Shown: positions 1 to 7,564 of the stretch, piece after piece
Position numbering within the stretch: position 1 is the first letter of the stretch
Layout: every line of letters starts with the position of its first letter
Source of the DNA: BOG-932 sp965276835
GTDB lineage: Bacteria > Pseudomonadota > Alphaproteobacteria > BOG-932 > Roseiterribacteraceae
Assembly (NCBI GenBank): GCA_965276835.1
Contig: OZ255631.1
Coordinates: forward strand, 682,001 to 746,000
DNA length: 64,000 bases
Reading direction: 5' to 3'
Translations under genes and position numbers: made by a program
Notes under the pieces: generated by a model
What the model was told of the DNA's origin: nothing
Database searches by the model: none
Seen by the model: the letters and a program-made list of their open reading frames with translations, nothing else

Positions 1-830
1 CCGCGCAATTCCAGAAAGCCTGCGGGGCCAATATACGATCCACCCTTGATATCGTTCGCCGCCGCCGCCGCGACTGTGGGTTGTGCGCCAGCCGCGGCGG
101 ATTGCCCGGCGATGCGAAGCCCGAAGGCCATGACGCGCTGGCTTATGGGTCTGGACTTGGCGCCGATACTGGGGCCGGCATTCGGCAGATCGGTCATCGA
201 GAGCCCTGGATGAACCGCGACGCTGATCAGTCCCCAGTGCAGGTGGTCGCTCCGCCGTTGCAGTTCGATTGCGAAACTCAGCATCGCCAGTTTCGATTGG
301 GCATAGGCTTTCCATGGACGATATCCGTGCTCTGCCTGCAGATCGTCGAGGGCGAGCCGTCCGGCGTGGTGCGAAAGGCTGCTGAGGTTGACGACGCGTG
401 CGTTTCGGGTGCGAATCAAGTTGGGCAAAAGATGTGCGGTCAGAGCGAAATGCCCCAGGAAATTGGTTCCGAACTGCAGTTCGAAGCCGTCCTTGGTCAG
501 CATGCGCGTCGGCACCGCCAATAAGCCGGCATTGTTCACCAATATATCGACGGTGGGATGCTTGACGGCGATTCGTCCGGCAAAGTCGGCGACATTGGAC
601 AGATCGGCAAGATCCAGTGATTCGAACGACGCTGTGACGTCAGGGCTTTCTGCCTCGATCTCACAGACGGCCCGCAGGCCCAACGGTTCCCTGCGTCCGC
701 TCAGGATCACGTTCGCGCCCAGGCGTGCAAGCGACCGGGCGGTTTCCAATCCGATGCCGCTTGTCGCGCCCGTTACGATTGCCGTCTTGCCGCGCAGCGC
801 AGCGCAGGCGATATCGAACCGTCTGCTCAA
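1..830 (-). CDS. SDR family NAD(P)-dependent oxidoreductase, 3' end beyond window
   Basis: Short-chain dehydrogenase/reductase, probably acting in the cytoplasm on a small alcohol or ketone. Translating the minus strand gives a Rossmann glycine motif (TGATSGIG) near residue 20, the NNAG motif near residue 92, and a catalytic SxxxYxQSK-type site (YAQSK). The long insert after NNAG and the FLGHFALT segment resemble the retinol dehydrogenase/protochlorophyllide reductase-like branch. The reading frame runs off the left edge, so the C-terminus is missing. I chose TTG at 830: an in-frame stop lies just upstream, GAGGAA precedes it, and the upstream GntR gene stops only 13 bases away, so the two may be translationally coupled. 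The substrate is unknown. Confidence 0.8.
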   Translation of the reverse strand, partial: MSRRFDIACAALRGKTAIVTGATSGIGLETARSLARLGANVILSGRREPLGLRAVCEIEAESPDVTASFESLDLADLSNVADFAGRIAVKHPTVDILVNNAGLLAVPTRMLTKDGFELQFGTNFLGHFALTAHLLPNLIRTRNARVVNLSSLSHHAGRLALDDLQAEHGYRPWKAYAQSKLAMLSFAIELQRRSDHLHWGLISVAVHPGLSMTDLPNAGPSIGAKSRPISQRVMAFGLRIAGQSAAAGAQPTVAAAAANDIKGGSYIGPAGFLELR

Positions 831-843
831 GGCGCCGTATTCC

Positions 844-1614
844 TCAAGTCAGCCCCAATCTGGCCGCGTCGAGCGAGCTGTCCAGGTCCGATCCCGTCAT
901 CTCATAGCCCTTGCGGAAGTCGTTCATGTGCCGGCGCATCCAGTTGCGGGCGCCCTCGGGGTCCTGGGCGACCAGGCGTTCATAGAGGAAGCGATGTGCG
1001 TCCAGCACGCGGCGATAGGTGCCGAGGCGGGGCAGGATGATGCGGCCGGCCGGAATGAACAGCTTGGTCACCGGCTCGTGGCTGAGGATCAGCACGCGGT
1101 TGCCCGAGGCCTGGGCCATGATTTCGTGGAATTCGGTGTCCAGCTCGACGAACGCATCGACATCGAAACTCTCCCGCGCCTCCAACGGGCCGGTTAGTCT
1201 TTCCATCGCGGCGATGTTAACGGCGAGGCGCTTCAGGTCGGCCTCACCAATATTGCGGGCCGCAACCTCCGCCATCATCGGTTCGACCAGGACCGACGCC
1301 TCCCACAATTCGCGGAAGGTGATGGATGCCAGAACCAGGGCGCGGCTGGCGGATGAGGCCAGTTCCAGATAATGCGGGATGGCGATGCGTGGCCGCTTGC
1401 CGCCTTCGCGCACGACTAGGCCGCTCTGTTCCAGCAGGCGGATGCCCTCGCGCACGGTTGAGCGGTTAAGCCCGAACTGGTCGGCCAATTGCGTCTCGGC
1501 GGGCAGGGGATCGCCGACCTTCAGATTGCCGGCAAAGATCTCCCGCTCAACCGCGTCATAGACCAGCCGGTAAGCCGGCGCTCGTTCGATCCTGGCAAAA
1601 TCGCGAGTCTGCAT
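844..1614 (-). CDS. GntR-family transcriptional regulator, FCD (FadR) subfamily
   Basis: DNA-binding repressor or activator of 256 residues. An N-terminal winged helix (about residues 10-80) carries the typical LPAETQLADQFGLNRSTVRE helix-turn-helix. A C-terminal all-helical FCD ligand-binding domain (about 95-235) has the spaced Asp/His residues that bind a metal or a carboxylate effector. It is transcribed divergently from the acyl-CoA operon that starts at 1889 and is followed at once by the SDR gene. The palindrome TTGTCCGACAA in front of the divergent operon fits the consensus TNGTNNNACNA of FadR-like regulators, so this protein is the likely regulator of that operon and of itself. The effector is probably an acyl-CoA or organic acid (inference). 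Confidence 0.88.
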   Translation of the reverse strand: MQTRDFARIERAPAYRLVYDAVEREIFAGNLKVGDPLPAETQLADQFGLNRSTVREGIRLLEQSGLVVREGGKRPRIAIPHYLELASSASRALVLASITFRELWEASVLVEPMMAEVAARNIGEADLKRLAVNIAAMERLTGPLEARESFDVDAFVELDTEFHEIMAQASGNRVLILSHEPVTKLFIPAGRIILPRLGTYRRVLDAHRFLYERLVAQDPEGARNWMRRHMNDFRKGYEMTGSDLDSSLDAARLGLT

Positions 1615-1656
1615 TCCCTCACTCTACCTTCGGCGCGTGTCGTTTGCTGGGAAATT

Positions 1657-1805
1657 GAACCGCCAAGACGCCAAAGCGCCAAGAAAACCAATCATATGCA
1701 TGCATATGCGTCCATCTGTGGAAAAAGATTCTTATCCACAGATGGACGCAGATTAACGCAGATTTAAATCCGGGCTTTCTTGGCGCCTTGGCGTCTTGGC
1801 GGTTC
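1657..1805. repeat. Nested palindromic repeat (outer 30-nt and inner 15-nt inverted repeats)
   Basis: The outer arms, 1657-1686 and 1776-1805, are inverted repeats with one mismatch and contain the unit CCGCCAAGACGCC. An inner perfect 15-nt inverted repeat lies at 1707-1721 and 1736-1750 (unit TCCATCTGTGG). A second element with the same two-layer architecture lies at 22651-22799, and elements built on the inner unit recur at 50068 and 52195. It fills most of the gap between the GntR gene and the divergent operon. Probably a non-autonomous dispersed palindrome. Confidence 0.9.
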
Positions 1806-1862
1806 CTTCTTCAAACGTCGTTGCGGCTTGATAGCATCACGTGGGATTGCTATTGTCCAGAA

Positions 1863-1873
1863 TTGTCCGACAA
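1863..1873. promoter_or_regulatory. Candidate FadR/FCD operator
   Basis: The perfect 11-nt palindrome TTGTCCGACAA matches the known FadR-subfamily consensus TNGTNNNACNA. It lies 15 nt upstream of the chosen ATG at 1889 and opposite the divergent FCD regulator. Binding by that regulator is inferred. Confidence 0.5.
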
Positions 1874-1888
1874 CCCGACAGATTGGGT

Positions 1889-2692
1889 ATGAGCATACCT
1901 TACGAAAACATCACGGTCGAAAGGCAAGGCGCCGCTTTTAAGGTCACACTGGCGCGGGCGGAGAAGCTCAATCCAATCGATTGGGCGACGATCCGTGAGT
2001 TGCGCCGGGCGATCGCTGAAATTGAGACGACTAATTGCCTGGCGGTGATCGTGACCGGCAGCGGCCGTAGCTTTTCGGCGGGCGGCGACCTGGATGGCTA
2101 TATCTCGCTCTATCGCGACCCGGCGCGGTTTCGGCAGTTCCTCGACGATTTCTTTGCCATGCTGGATGAAATCGAGCGGTCGGCGAAGATCTATATCGCG
2201 GCGGTCAACGGCGTGTGCGTGGCCGGCGGGCTTGAACTGCTACTGGCGTGCGACCTGTCGGTCGCGGCGGATACGGTGAAAATCGGCGACGGGCATCTGA
2301 ATTTCGGGCAGTTGCCGGGTGCGGGCGGATCGCAGCGCCTGCCGCATGCGATCGGGCTGTTACGCGCCAAACACCTGATCTTGACCGGCAAGCTGCTGAG
2401 TGCCGCGGAGGCCGAACGGATTGGGCTGATCGGCGAAGTGGTGCCGGCGGCGGAATTGGAAACCGCCGCGATGGCCTATGTCGACGCGCTGGCCGAAAAA
2501 AGCCCGGTCGGTGTGCGCGGCGCCAAGCATCTGACCAACCTGACGCTGACCATGCCGATGGAGCGGGGGCTGAAGGCCGAGATGGATTACGTTCACAACT
2601 ATGCGACGACCGAGCCCGATGCGACCGAAGGGTTGATCGCGTTCCGCGACAAGCGCAAGCCGGCGTTTGGCCGGCCTAACGAGGAAAAGTAA
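1889..2692 (+). CDS. Enoyl-CoA hydratase/isomerase (crotonase) family protein
   Basis: Crotonase-fold protein of about 267 residues acting on an acyl-CoA thioester. The oxyanion-hole signatures are visible: SGRSFSAGGDL, and GVCVAGGLELLLACDLSVAA. The first catalytic Glu position is kept in GGLE. The second, normally in a PE(V/I)xLG motif, reads GDGHLNFG, so that Glu is replaced by His. This makes a standard hydratase less likely than an isomerase, hydrolase or other crotonase reaction. An upstream in-frame GTG at 1841 would place the candidate operator inside the gene, so I prefer ATG 1889, although no strong ribosome site is visible. It is the first gene of the operon, and its TAA overlaps the next ATG by one base. 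Confidence 0.82.
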   Translation: MSIPYENITVERQGAAFKVTLARAEKLNPIDWATIRELRRAIAEIETTNCLAVIVTGSGRSFSAGGDLDGYISLYRDPARFRQFLDDFFAMLDEIERSAKIYIAAVNGVCVAGGLELLLACDLSVAADTVKIGDGHLNFGQLPGAGGSQRLPHAIGLLRAKHLILTGKLLSAAEAERIGLIGEVVPAAELETAAMAYVDALAEKSPVGVRGAKHLTNLTLTMPMERGLKAEMDYVHNYATTEPDATEGLIAFRDKRKPAFGRPNEEK

Positions 2693-3849
2693 TGTACGCG
2701 TTACGAGACAAATATGCCCTGGCCGGCATCGGCTGGACCGACTTTTCGAAGAAGTCCGGCCGCACGGTGCGCAGCCTGGCGTCTGAGGCCTGCATCAAGG
2801 CGACGGCAGATGCGGGGCTGAAGATCTCCGATATCGACGGCATCGTCAGCTATAATTTTGGCGATTCCGCCCCCGCCATCGCGGTGGCGACTGAAATCGG
2901 CGTACCGCAGGCCGGTTACGCGGTCGATTTCCAGTCGGGCGGCAACGCCGCCAACCTGATCATCCTGTCGGCGGTCGCGGCGATCGAGGCTGGACTGGCG
3001 AAGAACGTGCTGTGTTACCGCGCGATGAACGGCCGCTCGGGTTTCCGGCTGGGCGGCGGGCGCGACCTGTCGGCGTATAACATTACCCAATACACCGCGC
3101 CGTTCGGCTGGATCACCTATCCGCAGGCAATGGCGATGTGGTGCCGCCGGCACATGATCGAATACGGCACCACGTCCGAGCAGCTGGGTGAAATCGCCGT
3201 ACAATTCCGCAAGAACGCCGAGCATAACGAACGTGCAATGCAGCGCGCGCCGATCACGATGGACGATTATTACAACAGCCGCATGATCGTCGACCCGTTC
3301 CATATGCTGGATATCTGCCTGGAGACCGACGGTGCCTGCGCCGTGCTAGTGACCAGCGCCGATCGGGCCAAGGACATGAAACACAAGCCGATTCACATCA
3401 TGGGTGGCGCCTATGGCGGCGGGCCGAACCAGGGCGAGGATTTGTTCGACGCCATCCGCTGGCCGGACCATGCGCACAACTACGCCCCGTACATCGCCGA
3501 CGATTTGTGGAAGAGCGCGGGTGTCGGGCCGAAAGACGTCGATATCGCGCAGATCTATGACTGCTTCACCTATTCGATCGTCATGCAGCTTGAGGGCTTC
3601 GGCTTCTGCAAGCCGGGCGAGGGCGGGCCATTCGTGCAGGGCGGGCGCATCGCGCCGACCGGGGAACTGCCGCTGAACACAGCCGGCGGCCTGCTGTCCG
3701 AGGGCTATATCCATGGCCTGAATCATGTGGTCGAGGCGGTGCAGCAACTGCGCGGCGATGCCGGGGTGCGGCAGGTGCCGGATGTGGAAATCTGCCTGAC
3801 GACAGCCGGGGCGATGACCTGCGGCAGCGCGCTCGTGCTGAGGAATTAA
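2692..3849 (+). CDS. Thiolase-like (SCP-x/lipid-transfer type) protein
   Basis: Thiolase-fold protein of 385 residues. It has the family's C-terminal block (NTAGGLLSEG, then YIHGLNHVVEAVQQLRG) and the IYDCFTYS segment. The N-terminal nucleophilic Cys of true thiolases is absent: the equivalent stretch reads DFQSGGNAANL. With the DUF35 gene directly downstream, the layout resembles Ltp2-ChsH2, the retro-aldolase pair of steroid side-chain degradation. A carbon-carbon cleaving or aldol role on a CoA thioester, working with the next gene's product, is therefore the best guess. The start ATG overlaps the preceding stop and is preceded by GAGGAAAAG. Confidence 0.82.
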   Translation: MYALRDKYALAGIGWTDFSKKSGRTVRSLASEACIKATADAGLKISDIDGIVSYNFGDSAPAIAVATEIGVPQAGYAVDFQSGGNAANLIILSAVAAIEAGLAKNVLCYRAMNGRSGFRLGGGRDLSAYNITQYTAPFGWITYPQAMAMWCRRHMIEYGTTSEQLGEIAVQFRKNAEHNERAMQRAPITMDDYYNSRMIVDPFHMLDICLETDGACAVLVTSADRAKDMKHKPIHIMGGAYGGGPNQGEDLFDAIRWPDHAHNYAPYIADDLWKSAGVGPKDVDIAQIYDCFTYSIVMQLEGFGFCKPGEGGPFVQGGRIAPTGELPLNTAGGLLSEGYIHGLNHVVEAVQQLRGDAGVRQVPDVEICLTTAGAMTCGSALVLRN

Positions 3850-3852
3850 GAT

Positions 3853-4260
3853 ATGTCCTACGAAAAACCCCTGCCGGTCCTGGATCCCGAAAGCACGCCG
3901 TTCTGGGAGACGTGCCGCGACCACAAACTCAAGATCGTCAAATGCGGCGATTGCGGCCAAGTCCGGTTTCCGCCGACCAGCTTTTGCCCGAACTGCAATT
4001 CCGACCGGATCGAATGGATCGAGGCCAGCGGTAAAGCCACGGTGTTCAGCTGGATCGTCGTGCGCCATCCGGTGCCAAAGGACGTCTATGCCGGCGACGT
4101 GCCCTATGTCGTCGCGCTGGTGACGCTGGAGGAGGGTGTCAGAATGTCGACCAACATCGTCGGCTGCGCGCCGGAGGATGTGACGGCGTATATGCCGGTC
4201 ACGGTCCAATTCCGCGACGTGACGCCGGAGATCACGCTGCCGGTGTTTGCACCGGCATGA
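3853..4260 (+). CDS. DUF35 zinc-ribbon/OB-fold protein, partner of the thiolase-like protein
   Basis: A 135-residue protein with a rubredoxin-like zinc ribbon (Cys31, Cys34, Cys45, Cys48: CGDC and CPNC) followed by an OB-fold from about residue 58 (KATVFSWIVVRHPVP). Such proteins form complexes with thiolase-like or HMG-CoA synthase-like partners and complete their active site or substrate channel. It starts three bases after the thiolase-like gene and overlaps the ligase gene by four bases (ATGA), so co-translation with both neighbours is likely. All four metal-binding cysteines are present, unlike the second DUF35 protein at 49549. Confidence 0.88.
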   Translation: MSYEKPLPVLDPESTPFWETCRDHKLKIVKCGDCGQVRFPPTSFCPNCNSDRIEWIEASGKATVFSWIVVRHPVPKDVYAGDVPYVVALVTLEEGVRMSTNIVGCAPEDVTAYMPVTVQFRDVTPEITLPVFAPA

Positions 4261-5657
4261 GCCTGCAATCGCCTTTCGCGGCGTCGCCGCTTCTGGCGCA
4301 GGTCGCAGGCCTGTCGCGCGCGGACCTCGAACGACTGCAGCTCGCCAAGCTGCAACGGCAACTCTCTCGGCTGCACGAAACCAGCGCCTACTACCGTGCC
4401 CGCATGGATTCCGCCGGTCTGAAACCCGAGCAGGTCACCTCGCTCGCCGTCTTCCGCGAGCGCTTCCCGTTGTCGAACAAGGCGGACTTCCTGGCGGATC
4501 AGACCGAACATCCACCCTTCGGCGGACGTCTGTCGATCCCGCGCGATCGGGTGGCTTTGATCAATATGACCGGCGGAACGTCGGGGCAGGGGCAGGAGAT
4601 TTACGGACGCAGCCAACGCGATATCCATATGCAGGGCTACCTGCATGCGCTGCCCTGGTTCCTGGCGGGGTTACGTCCCGGCGACATGGCAATCAACTGC
4701 GTGCCGGCGGGCGGCGTGACGACCGGCGGGTGGGGGCCGGGCGAGGGCCTTCGCATTATCGGCGCGACCGGTTTCCATGTCGGCGGCACACTATCGACCG
4801 ACGCCAAGATCGACCTGATGCTGAAATTGGGCGACGTCAATTTCATCTATGCCTCGACCAATTATCTCCACACCATGACCGAGGCGCTAATGCGCCGGGG
4901 AATCGACCCGAAAGAGGCGTTCCCCGGCATGCGCACTTTGTTCATCGCCGCCGAGGGCTATCCCATCGAGTGGGCTGAGAAGGTAGAAGCTCTGTGGGGT
5001 TGCCGGTTGCAGGAAGGTTACGGCAGCACCCAATGCGCCGGCTTCGGCGGCTCGACCTGCGATAAAGGCGTCGTCAATGACGGCAAGCGCGGTCTGATGC
5101 ATTTGTTCGAGTGGGAAACTTTGTTCGAGGTGGTAGATCCGGAAACGCTGGAGCCGACGCCGTCGGGCGAGATCGGCGAGATGATCGTCACCAACCTGTC
5201 GGTAGAAGGCTCGCCAGCCGTGCGCTTCCGCACCGGCGACGCGGCGCGGTTCGTGGCGCATGGCGACACCGGGTCGGGCTGGGGCTGGAACGCGATCGAA
5301 TGCGGCACCATCGGCCGCTTCGACGACATGATGAAGATCCGGGGCAACAATGTGTGGCCGTCCGCGATCGACGCGGCAGTGTTCGCCCATGCCGATGTCG
5401 CCGAATATGCAGGGCGGGTCTACACCACCGCCGACGGTAAGACCGAGATCGAGGTGCGGGTGGCGCTTTCCGAGGCCGCCGCTATGCAATTCTCGCCGGA
5501 ACAGCGCAACACGCTGTTTCAGTCGGTGCGCGGTGCGATCAAGGCGCGCAACAATATTTGGGTCACGCTGATCGAGGTCGATCGCGCCGAGTTGCCGGAA
5601 TTCGCCTATAAGGCGCGGCGCTGGAAAGACGAACGGCAGGCGGGGTACCGACTGTGA
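4257..5657 (+). CDS. Phenylacetate-CoA ligase (PaaK)-like AMP-dependent acyl-CoA ligase
   Basis: Adenylate-forming enzyme of 466 residues that would activate a carboxylic acid to its CoA ester with ATP. The phosphate-binding loop reads NMTGGTSGQGQ, the aromatic-acid-ligase motif YGSTQCAGFG follows, then RTGDAARF, and the hinge region GRFDDMMKIRGNNVWPSA opens the mobile C-terminal domain as in PaaK. No signal peptide or membrane segment. It supplies the CoA thioester for the crotonase and thiolase-like enzymes encoded upstream. The carboxylic acid used cannot be told from sequence; relatives act on aromatic or alicyclic acids. Confidence 0.85.
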   Translation: MSLQSPFAASPLLAQVAGLSRADLERLQLAKLQRQLSRLHETSAYYRARMDSAGLKPEQVTSLAVFRERFPLSNKADFLADQTEHPPFGGRLSIPRDRVALINMTGGTSGQGQEIYGRSQRDIHMQGYLHALPWFLAGLRPGDMAINCVPAGGVTTGGWGPGEGLRIIGATGFHVGGTLSTDAKIDLMLKLGDVNFIYASTNYLHTMTEALMRRGIDPKEAFPGMRTLFIAAEGYPIEWAEKVEALWGCRLQEGYGSTQCAGFGGSTCDKGVVNDGKRGLMHLFEWETLFEVVDPETLEPTPSGEIGEMIVTNLSVEGSPAVRFRTGDAARFVAHGDTGSGWGWNAIECGTIGRFDDMMKIRGNNVWPSAIDAAVFAHADVAEYAGRVYTTADGKTEIEVRVALSEAAAMQFSPEQRNTLFQSVRGAIKARNNIWVTLIEVDRAELPEFAYKARRWKDERQAGYRL

Positions 5658-5830
5658 GCGTGGATACCGAACGGAACGACGACGCCATCCTGGCCGAGAT
5701 GCTGCGCCAGTCCGAACGCCTGTGCCAAAGTGCGGACGCTCTGCTGGCCGGACAGTATCGCCATCTGCAGGACCGCATCCGCGCGCTGATCGAACTCAGG
5801 GAATGTGCGCGAATGGTCAAGGGCGAATGA
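5654..5830 (+). CDS. Small hypothetical protein (58 residues) locked between ligase and SDR genes
   Basis: An open frame starting with GTG at 5654 overlaps the ligase stop by four bases (GTGA) and ends at 5830, overlapping the SDR start by four bases (ATGA). The product begins VSVDTERNDDAILAEML and is predicted mostly helical and charged, with heptad-like Leu/Ile spacing (LRQSERLCQSADALL) suggesting a short coiled coil. I do not recognise the family. The double stop-start overlap is the pattern of a translated, coupled operon gene. A role as a small subunit or stabiliser of a neighbouring enzyme is only a guess. Confidence 0.6.
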   Translation: MSVDTERNDDAILAEMLRQSERLCQSADALLAGQYRHLQDRIRALIELRECARMVKGE

Positions 5831-6591
5831 CCGACCGGTTCCGCCTGGACGGACAGGTTGCCGTCGTCACCGGCGGCAGCGGCGGCATCGGCGCCGCTGG
5901 CGCGCTGGCGTTGGCCGAAGCTGGGGCCGACATCGCGGTGTTGGGCCGCAACCGGGTAAAGCTCGAAGCCGCGGCCGACGCTGTCAGAAAGGCGGGCCGA
6001 CGTGCGCTTGTGGTCGAGGCGGAAGTGACTGATGAGGCCCAGGTGGACGCCGCAGTCGCTGAGATCGAACGCGCGCTGGGACCTGCCGACATCCTGTTCA
6101 ACAATGCCGGCATCACCTCGCCCAAACTGATGGCCGACCTGCCGCTGAACGAGTGGCAGCGGATCATCGACGTCAACCTGACCGGCGCCTATCTCACCAG
6201 CCGCGCGTTCGCCGCCGGCATGATGGCGCGCAAGGGCGGCCGGATCGTTAATATGGGCTCGATCTTGTCAGGTCGCGGCATGGCCAATCGCACGGCCTAT
6301 TCCGCCAGCAAGGCCGGTCTCGCCAATCTGGGCGCAGCTTTGTGTTTCGAACTCGGTCCCCACGGCATCACGGTGAATACGATCGGTGCAACTGTGATCG
6401 CGACCGACCTCAACCGCGAACTGGTTCGCACACAGCCCGAACTCTACGCCCAGGTCGTCCGCCGCACCGCGCTCGGCCGCTTGGGTGAGATCGCCGACGT
6501 GACCGGCGTGCTCGTCTTCCTGGCATCCCCCGCCGCCGGTTTCATCACCGGCCAGACGATCTATGTCGACGGCGGCTATACCGCAGGCTGA
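5827..6591 (+). CDS. SDR family oxidoreductase (FabG-like)
   Basis: Classical SDR of 254 residues. It has the cofactor motif TGGSGGIG near residue 15, NNAG near 95, a catalytic Ser in MGSILSG, and YSASK. The C-terminus ITGQTIYVDGG is typical of 3-oxoacyl reductase or 3-hydroxyacyl-CoA dehydrogenase-like members. ATG 5827 overlaps the upstream small gene. It is the last gene of the 1889-6591 operon, where it could oxidise the hydroxyacyl intermediate. The exact substrate is unknown. Confidence 0.87.
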   Translation: MTDRFRLDGQVAVVTGGSGGIGAAGALALAEAGADIAVLGRNRVKLEAAADAVRKAGRRALVVEAEVTDEAQVDAAVAEIERALGPADILFNNAGITSPKLMADLPLNEWQRIIDVNLTGAYLTSRAFAAGMMARKGGRIVNMGSILSGRGMANRTAYSASKAGLANLGAALCFELGPHGITVNTIGATVIATDLNRELVRTQPELYAQVVRRTALGRLGEIADVTGVLVFLASPAAGFITGQTIYVDGGYTAG

Positions 6592-6695
6592 TCCAGCATT
6601 GCCGACGGGTGTATAATATCACATCTTGCTCGGGAACGCCCGCGGATTGCAGGTTGTTCGGTCTATTAACCATCTCGATTGTCAGGAGAATGAAG

Positions 6696-6959
6696 ATGTC
6701 TGCACCGAAAACGCGCCGTGAGCTTGGTCTATTGGCTACCGGTGGACTGGTCGCTTCGGCTCTCGCGGCCACCGCTGCCCGGCCTGCGGCGGCACGTCAG
6801 CCAATTATGGAGCAGGCCAGAGCGACGCTCGGCGAAGCCCTTCACCTCCTTGAAACCGCGGAAACCGATAAGGGCGGTTATCGGGCGGCCGCGATACGTT
6901 CGGTGAAAGAGGCCATCGCCCAGGTCGATGCGGGCATGCGCTTCAGCGATACGCATTAA
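6696..6959 (+). CDS. Small exported protein with twin-arginine-like leader
   Basis: An 87-residue product starting at ATG 6696, with AGGAG 7 nt upstream. The N-terminus has KTRRELGLLATGG followed by an Ala/Leu-rich stretch ending in AARPAAA, which resembles a short Tat leader. The mature part (about 55 residues) is helical and hydrophilic, with no recognised domain. A perfect TATAAT at 6612-6617 could be the -10 box of its promoter, but no convincing -35 was found. Its 3' end overlaps the convergent gene at 6943 by 17 bases. Confidence 0.6.
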   Translation: MSAPKTRRELGLLATGGLVASALAATAARPAAARQPIMEQARATLGEALHLLETAETDKGGYRAAAIRSVKEAIAQVDAGMRFSDTH

Positions 6960-7467
6960 CACGCCGGACACCGGCATGATTGGGGATGCCGGTGGCCTCC
7001 CCAATCAGTTCGTCCCCCATAGCTCGAATTCCGCGAAAACCGGGAAAACCAACCGTGCTCAGCGCGACCGCGTCCTTCGGACCATCTGGCGCGACCGTCG
7101 AATCGGACACGTCCTCGCGGGGAACGAATTCGATAGAGGCGTCGCCATCGCATGTGACCTTCCGGTCTTCGACACGGACAATCGCGCCGCTGCCGCCCCT
7201 ATCCGCGACGATCGTCACCTCGACCGGGATTGCGCGCCCGGGCGCCCCCGGTTCGTCGTCCAGCAGTCTAATCTGCGCAACAGCAGTGCGCTTCCCACCC
7301 TGGACGATCACCAGCCGGTCCGCCTGCTGGATAATGACCGTGCTTCCTGCTTGGGATATGCCGGGCCGATAAGGCGTGCCGGTTTTTTCGGTCGCGGCGC
7401 GACCGTCAGATGCGATCGCCGAAGCTGCGATCAGGCAAGTCACGCAATATTTGGAAGACGATCGCAC
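6943..7467 (-). CDS. Hypothetical secreted protein
   Basis: GTG at 7467 is preceded by CGGAG at good spacing and opens a 174-residue frame whose N-terminus (VRSSSKYCVTCLIAASAIAS) looks like a signal peptide. The mature part alternates beta-prone stretches (TVIIQQADRLVIVQ, IPVEVTIVADRGGSGA), suggesting a small beta-rich domain. I do not recognise the family. It lies 97 bases downstream of the TonB receptor gene on the same strand and may be co-transcribed with it. A longer frame starting at 7608 would overlap the receptor gene and is less likely. The inverted repeat CACCGGCAT/ATGCCGGTG (6969-6994) lies inside its 3' end. Confidence 0.45.
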   Translation of the reverse strand: MRSSSKYCVTCLIAASAIASDGRAATEKTGTPYRPGISQAGSTVIIQQADRLVIVQGGKRTAVAQIRLLDDEPGAPGRAIPVEVTIVADRGGSGAIVRVEDRKVTCDGDASIEFVPREDVSDSTVAPDGPKDAVALSTVGFPGFRGIRAMGDELIGEATGIPNHAGVRRVNAYR

Positions 7468-7564
7468 ATCGGCTCCGAAGTCGAAGGGGCGATCTTCCGA
7501 TAGAACCAACTCCCGCCACGGTCTGCTTGTTATCGACGAGCAGCCGGCGGCCATCGACCAGCGT

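Noticed and set aside
388..1197. 269-codon plus-strand frame
   Set aside because: It lies opposite the GntR and SDR genes, has no recognisable domain and shows the Arg/Ser/Pro-rich composition of an antisense shadow in GC-rich DNA.
6966..6996. Inverted repeat CACCGGCAT/ATGCCGGTG as terminator for the gene at 6696
   Set aside because: No T-tract, and it lies inside the 3' end of the convergent frame; function unclear, so not called as a terminator.
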